Shown here one piece after another: positions 24,301-33,300 of a stretch of 64,000 nucleotides of DNA. The stretch is from Strigamia acuminata (lineage: Eukaryota > Arthropoda > Chilopoda > Geophilomorpha > Linotaeniidae), in contig OX442317.1 in the NCBI GenBank assembly GCA_949358305.1, positions 9,614,186 through 9,678,185 on the forward strand. The letters run 5' to 3'. Numbering within the stretch: position 1 is the stretch's first letter; each line of letters opens with the position of its first letter. A program made the position numbers and the translations under genes. The notes under the pieces were generated by a model that saw only the letters and a list, made by a program, of their open reading frames with translations, did not search any database and had not been told where the DNA came from.

Positions 24301-27300
24301 CTTGGCCAGAATTATTCCACTGATTATTCCAATTGCCTCTGTTTTGACCTTTATTATTATTCCATCCTCTACCTTGGTTCCAATTACTGTTGTTATTCCA
24401 CCATCCACGTTGTTGTCCAGGTCGTCCTCTAAAGTTTCCTCTATTATAGAACTGGGCCTGGTTTGGATGTGGCGTATACCATTGATTTTGGTAGAAGACT
24501 GGAGTGACCTCTGCATATTGAACGTCCCCAAACTGCTGCTGTTGTCTTAGCACTTTGACCTCTGCTAACAACTCGTCTTTTGTTTTATTGACGTCGCTCG
24601 GTTCTACCAAGCAACTCGGTGTCACCTCACCTGTTGTATCAACAGCTTTTTGCAGTAGGGTTAGTAAAACTTCTGCAGGATCCTCATTGAATGCGTGGGC
24701 TTCCAACAATCCAAGTTGTGATGTTAATTGGTCCAACGTCTTTGGGTAATTGGCTACTAATTTATCTCTGATCACCTTCTTCAGTCCTTGAAACACGTGA
24801 AATATCTTTTGATCTTCCGTGAACGACGGTCTTGCATAAGAGCATTCCTTTAATATTTTCTGCATGTGTTCCAAAGCTGTTCCGTCCTTGTGCTGCATTG
24901 CTTGTAATTTCGCCAAAATTGCTGTTATTTGTCGTCGAAATTTTGTTTTCAACGCATCTTTCCATTCAGTCCAAGTTCTAGTCGGATGTAATGGAAGTTG
25001 GTCTAAATACCACGATGATGCAGAATGTTTCAGCACAATTGACAGATGTTTAATTCTTTCAGTATCATCGGCAATCGTATCTTCGTATCCAATTAACCAT
25101 GTGTCGATATTTCCAGTGGCTGGATCAAAATCAACTGGATTTCTTCTATTAACCACTAAATTTTGTAATACTGTTTGTATTGCCAACATTTCTGGTGATG
25201 GCGAAGCATTAGCCATCTTAATTGGAGATTGTTCTTTATTAATACACAAATATGAAAGTTCTAAATTTGGTTGCTCCTCAACGTCTTGGAAAATGTCCTT
25301 CTCGTCTGCGTCGTCTAGATCACTCTGTTCCCGTATCAATAGTTCTCCTAATTGCTCCACCTCGTGTGGAAACAATTCAGCTTGAAGATCAGCACTAACA
25401 ACTCGTATAAGGTGCTGTTGCGGGGTTTCACCTTCCCTTTTTTGAGTTTTAAGTTCCTCTTTGGGTTTTGGCTTCCTCTTTCGCTCAGTCACCTTGACGC
25501 TCAATGCTGTCTCTTCTTCCAACTCCTCTTCTTTCTTAACACCTGAGAGCAGGTAATCCGTTACGTATTTTGAAAACGCGTAACGTCTAGAGTCCGCAAT
25601 GATTTATTAAATGTAGAGAAGACACAATCCTTTGGGTCGAAGCAATTCCTTTTTATTGATAAACACTTTTCACAAAACACTTTCACTTTCTGAAACAAAT
25701 TCAATAATTAAACAATTCAATTTTCACGGTCATTTATAAAAAACACTAAATAACTATCAGTAAATATTCAACAAAATATCCTGAAAAACAATCAATTATC
25801 AAACAATCCACTTCAAAACAATTCAATTTTCATAGTCATTATCTTTATATAATTCAAAATATCAAAACAATCAAATTTTCACGGTCATTTTTCAAAATTG
25901 TCAAAATTTTCATTAGTAAATATTCAAGAAAACTCTTTATTAGTAATTCTCTACAAAATCCCCCGAAAAAGAAACAAATTCACTAATAAATCTGAACAAT
26001 ATATCTTATTAATATTCAATTCCATCAAAACACTTTATCAATGAACAATTTACAAAATATTCTGAGATTCAAAACTATTCATTAGCAAATTCAGGTAATT
26101 TCTCTCTATTAATTCTCAATTTTATCAAAAACACCATGAATAAATTCTTTATCAAATAAACAATTTCATCATAAACAATTCACAAATTCAAATTTCATTC
26201 AATCATTAAATCAAACAACACCAACTGTAAAGTCATCCAATTAAATATTCAATTGCTTTATTTAGCTTTTCTACTTTTAACTTCATTAACTCTAATTGAC
26301 TCTATTTACAATGAGTCACTCTTATTTTTCCTATCATTTCTTACAGTGAGTCATGCATATTCAAATTAGGTTGGGCTCTTTCTAAATTTTATAAGATTTT
26401 CAATCAATTTTAAAGCTAATTTTCACCAATTTTAACTCTAATTTTGCCAATTTTTGAGTTTTTCAACTCTAGATTTTGATTTCTTAACCTAATTTTGCAA
26501 ATTTTTAATGAATTTTCACAAATTTTGACTATTTTTTATTAAATTTTCAAATTTGGGTTTTTCTATTTTAATTTTGGGGCAGTGTTTGGGGAAACCGCAA
26601 TCTCCACCACTTTGTTATGTGGGATTTAGGCCCACTTGAGGCTACCCACACAACTGGGATATGATAGGAAATAAAGAGTCATTTTAATTAGGTTTAAATT
26701 CAATCTAGTTTTTATTTAACCAGACAGCAAAGCTGTTTGATTATTCTTTCAAATGGATGAGTTTACTCTGTTTACATTGGCACAATTCTTAAACTCAAAT
26801 AATGAACTACATAAATTATATAAATTATATAAACTCTAATTATAAATCATAAGTGACACTCTGAATTGAGATGCAATCTGAAACTATTAAATGGTGATTA
26901 AATTAATAACAATTTCTGCAGCCAGCCAAGAACAGGCTGACATTGGATAGGAGGGATTTGAGTTCACTCTCAAGTGAGAGCCGGAAGAGAACTGTCGAAC
27001 TTGGGCGGATTCACTTAACAGGAAAGCTCCTGTTACCCCCTTTAACTAATTGATAAGTCCAGTGACGAGGCAATGATGTAATCGATTGCCAACGCCATCT
27101 ATGGACGAAATTTAGCAACTTTAATCCGAATTATAGCCGAATTACGCGCTACGGGTCGTCCGTTGATCGGGACGACCTGTACGCGTAGCAATATTATTAT
27201 TTGCCAAAAACGAATGCATTTTCAAAATGAATTTTTCCAATTGTATTATGAAATGCATTATTTAATGTCCAAATAATATACTTAATTTGGCGAAATGCTA

Positions 27301-30300
27301 TACGTTTTGGAATGCATTAAGTGAAAAGCAATATACAGAGTGTCCACAAAGTCCTAAAACAATTTTAAAATTCTTTTAACATATTAGATGTTAACAAAAT
27401 AATTCGTTTTGTACAGCCGTGTTCAAAAAAACTGGACCCTCGCTCTATGCTGGCAATTGAAACTGTGAGTAATTTCGTATTTTGCCACTAGGTGAAACAC
27501 CAGACATCAACAGGTGATAATACTTGTATAGCAGACGAGGGTTGTTGTTATTTAAATTAATTTCTCAAACTGTCTAAGGACTTTGTGGACACCCTGTATT
27601 GTAGAATACATTTTTGAAGCATACGGGGAAGAACGCGGGGAATCGAATGGGATCGAAAGCCGCTTATTGGCATCGAGGTTTTTGTTTAGTTATTGCAGAC
27701 AAAGATGAGTGACAGACAGTAAGCGGGAGATCCGTGGCTGCAAGTCTCGGCGATTGAAAGTAATTACTTTATCACATTCTGGTTCCGGCTCAGCGATTAA
27801 TTATGTTGTACGTGAAGAGCTGATTAATGTCGTGCCAATCTTTCTTACTTTTTTATTGCTCGTGATCAGCAACTACCGTAATCACTTGTGATTAACACTT
27901 TGTTTCTGTTTAAACAAAAATTCCTGATTAGTCGCAATGCAACAACTATTTTAAGCAAGTCTATAAATTGCTAAATAGTCACACACAGCATGTGAAGTAT
28001 GTCTGAGTGGGCAAAGAAAACGCAAATATGAAGATTGACTCACTAAAATTAGTCAGATGGTAATTTGACTGCATTTCTCCTTATCATCTTTCACCTCTTT
28101 ATCTCCGCTATCCATCCTTTCATAGACTAGTCTAAATATAGCTGCTGCATTCATATTCCTTAATGGTTATTAGGCCATTTGAGTACCTCATTTTATTGAC
28201 CATCTTTGCCAACTGCATAGCCCTGGCAGTGTTCACCCCCTTTCCGCAAGCGGATTCCAATAAGACCAATCAGTATTTGGCAAGTATTTTATGTTTTATA
28301 TGTTTGCTGTTAAATAAAATGGCAGACGCGTAAAAATTGAATGGGCCACATAAAAGAAATGCTTATTTTCCATTACGAAGAAATGGGGAAAGCTGGAAAA
28401 TTCACAGCTGTGAATGAGGCCCCGGAAGGTGATCGGAACCTGAGAAATTTATTTGCACAAAACAAGACAGGTTTCTTGGTTAACTTTTCTTACCACTTTT
28501 TCATAGCCACGGTCTGTATTTTAGGCCTTCCTTTATCGTAGACGTTTGCGCATGTGCACACTCTTAGTTTTCTATCGTCACGTGTTACCACTGATTTTAG
28601 TATGGTCAGGGGTGGATCTAGTTTTTTTGGGGCCCCTTTTATCAAAATTTTTAATAATAAAATAAAACAATTATACTTTCTATATGAAGCAACATTTTTA
28701 AATTTTAAATACTTCTTCAATTATTAATAAGACGATTCAATGTTTATCGCATAAAACACCGTTAATGACAGCACTATACCCAGGGGCGGATCAACGTCAG
28801 GGCAAATTCTAGGGGCCCCCTAAGTCATTGAGCATCTATAGATGCTCAATGACTTGGGGGGGCCTCTAGAATTTGGGGGCCCTGGCTCAAGCCCTTTTTG
28901 CCCTGACGTAGATCCGCCCCTGGGTATGGTGCTGTCATTAACGGTGTTTTATGCGATAAACATTGAATCGTCTTATTAATAATTGAAGAAATATTTATAT
29001 TTATTCGAGGAATAAAAGTTGGTCCTTTTGTTTGCGTTACATGGGGAAAAAAGAATTACGGATAATGTTACTTGCTAGTGTGGCTCGAACCTCGCTATTA
29101 TGAACAGATCGGGGAGCAAAAAGCAGTTTGTAATAACGAGAATTTGTTCTAGTGAAATGATTTATAATGTGAGAAATGGTGCAGGCCGTCAACTAGTCGA
29201 AATCAATTTATGAGCAATTTGTTATAACGGTTGTTCGTAGTAGCGAGGTTTGACCGGCACCAGTGCTTCTCAAAGTGGTGGTCCATGGACCAATGCCGGT
29301 CCCAGGGCCACTTTGTACAAACTTTTTACAGCCTAAGTGCCAGTGGCGGACTCAGGATTTTATGTTGTAGAGGGATTCAGGGGCGTTTATTTAACTTTCA
29401 AGATAAATAAAAAAAAATTATATACTTGCGTGCAAATGATAAAATTAGCATAATCGGTAAAAATTTCAGACAAAAGCTCGTAGAAATCAAAGTGCTTAGG
29501 GTCTAAAAGGACGCTACAGGAATCTTTGTGGCCAGAAGTGACTAATGCCTCTAACAGAATTATTAACGCAGGACGGCAAGTTCCATGCTCAGATTGCCTC
29601 ACCTCACCTAACCTTAACCGGGTCATACAAAGCAAAACGAAGCAAAACAAATCAAACTAAAACCTACACAAACGATAAATAAATTAAAAATTTCAACGCT
29701 TGAACTATTGATGGATTAGTCATTCCTGGGATTCCTGTAGCGCCTGCTGTTTGTAATTGTAAGGCCGATCCTTTTAGCAGGAGGCTGCCGGTCTGTCACT
29801 CTACCATTAAAACGCAAAGATTATATGGGCTTAGTAGAACAATGTTCGGTTAACGGTCCATAACCCATTGGGAGAAAAAATACCGGTCTGCTACATTACA
29901 TATCGTATTTTATCGAATAAAAGCTGCGGCTCTTATTCAAAACTGCCATTTTTGTCAGCAATTACAATTTCGGTTTTTCGTTTGTTACATTTGTTTAATG
30001 TCTGAAAGTCACGAACGAAGCGTACGTTCATCGTTCGTGAGGTTAAATACGGAAACAATACCGTAATTTTCCAAAAATACGGTATTCTTGTCGTCTCAGC
30101 TGCGGCTACTATTCGAGGGCGGCTACAATTCGAGGGCGACTCTTAATCGGTAAAAGACGGTAGTTTGAGAAGCGCTGCTGTAGTAGAATAAGGAGTTTCA
30201 TTAAGTGCATGCACGATCGCAGACAGACACTAATAATGAAACCCCTTATTGTAGTGCGACCCACTTTGGAGATGATTTGAAGCGATAACAAATTGATTTG

Positions 30301-33300
30301 GATTAACTGTATTCGATAAATTGTGCGCCAGCAAAAAACTGTTCTAAATTTAACGACCTAAAACGATTACTCTTCATTAACTTTGAGCAAAAAAATCTAC
30401 ATTGATCTTTGGCACATAAATAACTCATCGGATCGATTTGTTTGCCTTTTTTCTCTTCTCTTCGTGTTGGTGCAACAATATGAATAAATTCATCCAAATT
30501 CGGGTTCCCCATGGCCTTACTTTGCCACCGCAAACTCAGATATCCTCCAACCAATTTATCTAAAGATACTGTGCGAATCACAGCGAGCATCCTCAAGAGA
30601 CAGACAGAGCACACAAACCGAAATTTCAATAGTAATGTGCATTTTCTGTAATGTAAAGGTCAAGAAATTAAATGTGAAAACAAAATTGTGTGCACAGAAG
30701 GAACGTGTGGCGCGCATGTCCTGAAGATCATCTTCAGTGTAAACAAGTATGTTGTTATGGTGACATGGTGGACATGAAAAGTAAATAAGAGATAATCGGC
30801 TTTAAAAGATTCTTTTGATGGGAAAAGTAATTATAATCGATGAATGTCATCTTTGTTTTGAATATAGGAAAACATCGAGATCATTTTTCTAGTGATTTTC
30901 ACGTTAGAATGCTTCATGAAGATTATAGCGTATGGGTTCGTGGCCCATGCCGGTGCTTATCTGAGAAACGGATGGAATTTCCTCGATTTCACCATCGTAA
31001 TTATTGGGTATTTATTTAGACAACGTCTGCTGCAAGGGGAAAATAACATGCCAATCTAAGGTTAGGTTAGATTAGGCCTATTTGACTAACTTAACCCTTG
31101 GAGGCATAAGGCTATGCGGATTTATGGACAAGCTCTTTCTTGAATAGGAAAATTTTTTTTCCTATCCATTTTTTTGCTGAAAATTTGTGATTTTGTTTAT
31201 ATCGTACTGAACCTTAACTCAGGTGAAATTTTAAGTCATTGGTCATTTATTTAATTTATTATGCTAAATGCAAATTTTCTGCCCCTTAAAACCCCAGCAA
31301 AACTTTTATGCTGGCTTTTCTGCCTAGGAAAGAGCGCTTCAGTTAACAGCTTTTCGCATTTACCAGTAGTGTTTAAACCAACCACTAGTTGGTAAAAAAA
31401 ATATATTTTTTCACTGTTCACAACTAGCGTTCTCTATAAAATTAGTTGCGAACTTTCAAAAATCAAAACGGCGCTTTAACTAATTGACCTGAATATTGTC
31501 CATAAATCCGTAATGCCTTATATCAAAACGGCACATTTTTACCCTTATGCCGCCGAAGGTTAAACCTAACCCAACCTAACTTTACTATCGAAACGTTATT
31601 TTCCCTTTGCGATAGACCCACTCGTGTTTACTTATTATTGATTTTATTTTAATTTCTAATGTTTCTATTCAGTTTGTTGAGCACAGCTCTTTCCAGTTTG
31701 ATGCCGGAGGGTTTCGATGTGAAAGCTCTTCGTGCTTTTCGCGTGTTGCGGCCATTGCGCTTGGTGTCCGGTGTACCGAGTAAGTCTCTTTAGTCAAAAA
31801 TGGTGTAGGGGGAATCAGAAAAGCACAGATACGTGCTCAACAACTGATAGATAAGCCCGATCCTAAGTACGGTTTGGTGGCGTGCTGTGATATTCTCTTT
31901 CGCCCGCTCTTGGATTCTTGGTCCCGGTGTCCCGAAAAACTATCTTGGAACGCAAAAATGTCTCGGTTTTTAAAAGTCGATGATTTGCGCGTAAAGATTG
32001 TTTTCAGTTCGTAAAGCTAAATTTTTGGCCAACTTTATATCGCTAATGGGTGTCTCGGTTTTACACCCTGGTATTGGGGTGAATGTAGCCAAAACATTTG
32101 GAAGTAAAAGAAACACTTCTTCTAGACATTTCTTTAGAATAATAACTGTTGTATATACAGACTACAGAATTATAAACATAATCATGGTAGATTTTTTTCT
32201 CCCCCGTTTTTTGCGGGTTAGCGACGCACGTTTTAGCGACATAGCTGTAAGGTGCTTAGAGCCAATTAGGTTAGGTTAGTTTAGGTTAGGTTAGGTTGAA
32301 AAACGGCTTTGCTAAAACGGGCGTCATCCGGTGTAGAAAATTGGGTAGGGTCGATTTTTGGGCTTGTTTCTTCTCACTCTAACGGAGTATTCCAGTATAT
32401 GACAACGGACATCTGCTCTTGAGTTGCACAGTAGTGTGTGCTCCAGCACTGCTAACTTGTAAGACAGTTGTGTACTTCCATCAGAACTGATGCGACCCAA
32501 ACCCAATCAATCTTTGTCTTAATCAAGCTTGTCGAACCAGGAGCGGATCTAGCTTTTTGGGGGCCCTGGGCTTGAAGGTTTTTAAAGGGTTCCTTTATCA
32601 ATATATATATATATAGTTAAATAGATACAATGACGTAAATACAGCAGTTTCCGTTCCGGAAACCACCAAATGACATCAAAGATGCTCAATGACGTAAAAA
32701 AAATGTCGAGAAGATGCCAAAGGATGTCAAATGACACAAAAACCGATATTATTTTTACACTTACACGTTTTATTGCTTCTTAAAACATAACATACTAGTA
32801 CATTGCGTTGTGTCTTGGGGGCCCCCTAGAAGTTGGGGGCCCTTGGCTCAAGCCCTATTTGGCCTGATGTAGATAGTGTATGTGGCTGCATATATCACAA
32901 AAAGTTATGCACGAACCTTTTATGTTTGCTCATCAGCTATCGTCATGTTAGTGTATTTTATGTGTTGCCCAAAGGCTATTCCTTTTCTTCCAATGTGACC
33001 CGGGGAAGCCAAAAGATTGGACACTCCCTGGTCTAAATAAAAGAAGGTTTGCTTTGTGCGAACTGAACCCAATCCACCGTGAGTAAAATTGATATCCGGG
33101 CAGGTTCAATTGGTTCACCCGACCAACAGTGGGGTGTTTTGGCCACTTCACATTTCTTGAGCCTTGACATTTTTTTCACAGCTCACCAAACGTTACCTCT
33201 AGTGGCTAACAAAAATGCAAACTTTAACTTCTCAGAGTAGGGGCGAAATACAAACAATTTTGCTCAGTGCAGCTTACACTACTAATTGACTGGGTATCTA

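Larger units (their letters stand above)
18718..27190 (-). mobile_element. Full-length Ty3/Gypsy LTR retrotransposon, antisense to CaV1
   Basis: 8,473 bp with two 578-bp LTRs that I read as identical, TG...CA ends, and a target duplication of ATAT (or AATAT, because the terminal A is ambiguous) at 18714-18717 and 27191-27194. The internal order on the minus strand is 5' LTR (26613-27190), primer-binding site, leader, gag, pol (protease, reverse transcriptase, RNase H, integrase), polypurine tract, 3' LTR (18718-19295). Integrase after RNase H defines Ty3/Gypsy. The roughly 1 kb after pol has no open frame, so no envelope gene is present. Reading frames are unbroken, so the copy is probably recent and may be competent for movement. 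Confidence 0.95.
18583..27628. mobile_element. ATGCATT-rich MITE split by a Gypsy element and a Tc1-like MITE
   Basis: The left fragment 18583-18717 begins CCCATCTGGTTTAAAAATAC. The right fragment is 27191-27335 plus 27597-27628 and ends TTTTTGAAGCATACGGGG, the inverted counterpart, as in the intact copy at 9236-9398. Removing the LTR element with its target duplication and the 261-bp MITE would leave about 300 bp of a single foldback element. Order inferred: this element first, then the two insertions independently. Confidence 0.6.
15758..28173 (+). other. CACNA1 (CaV1): CaV1 intron 2: U12-type AT-AG intron, 12.4 kb
   Basis: The donor is ATATCCTTT, a perfect minor-spliceosome 5' site. Near the 3' end TTCCTTAAT (28156-28164) matches the U12 branch consensus TTCCTTRAY and lies about 10 nt before the AG at 28172-28173, the short distance typical of U12 introns. 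Joining 15757 to 28174 restores [14 protein letters not shown] without a gap. Minor introns in the IS1 region are an established feature of voltage-gated Na+ and Ca2+ channel genes. The intron carries dispersed repeats (16040-16500), GGCC-rich repeat fragments (17045-17170), two DNA elements (18199-18578 and 18583-27628), the antisense Gypsy element and a Tc1-like MITE. Confidence 0.88.
28280..30867 (+). other. CACNA1 (CaV1): CaV1 intron 3, GC-AG type, with palindrome and MITE
   Basis: The donor is TTG/GCAAGT: a GC 5' site with otherwise perfect U1 match. All GT alternatives nearby are in the wrong phase, while GC gives the conserved NQYL-ENIEIIF join. The intron contains GGCC-rich repeat fragments (28610-28640, 29343-29380), a 278-bp palindrome, a pogo-like element (29082-29258) and no recognisable exon. 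Confidence 0.75.

Noticed and set aside
24037-24531. 164-codon minus-strand frame overlapping the end of gag
   Set aside because: It lies in the third frame across low-complexity gag sequence and begins at no conserved point; it is a shadow of gag.
29880-30165. Possible element around 'gcggctactattcgagggcg' motifs
   Set aside because: Direct and inverted copies of the motif are visible, but no clear ends or duplications could be set.
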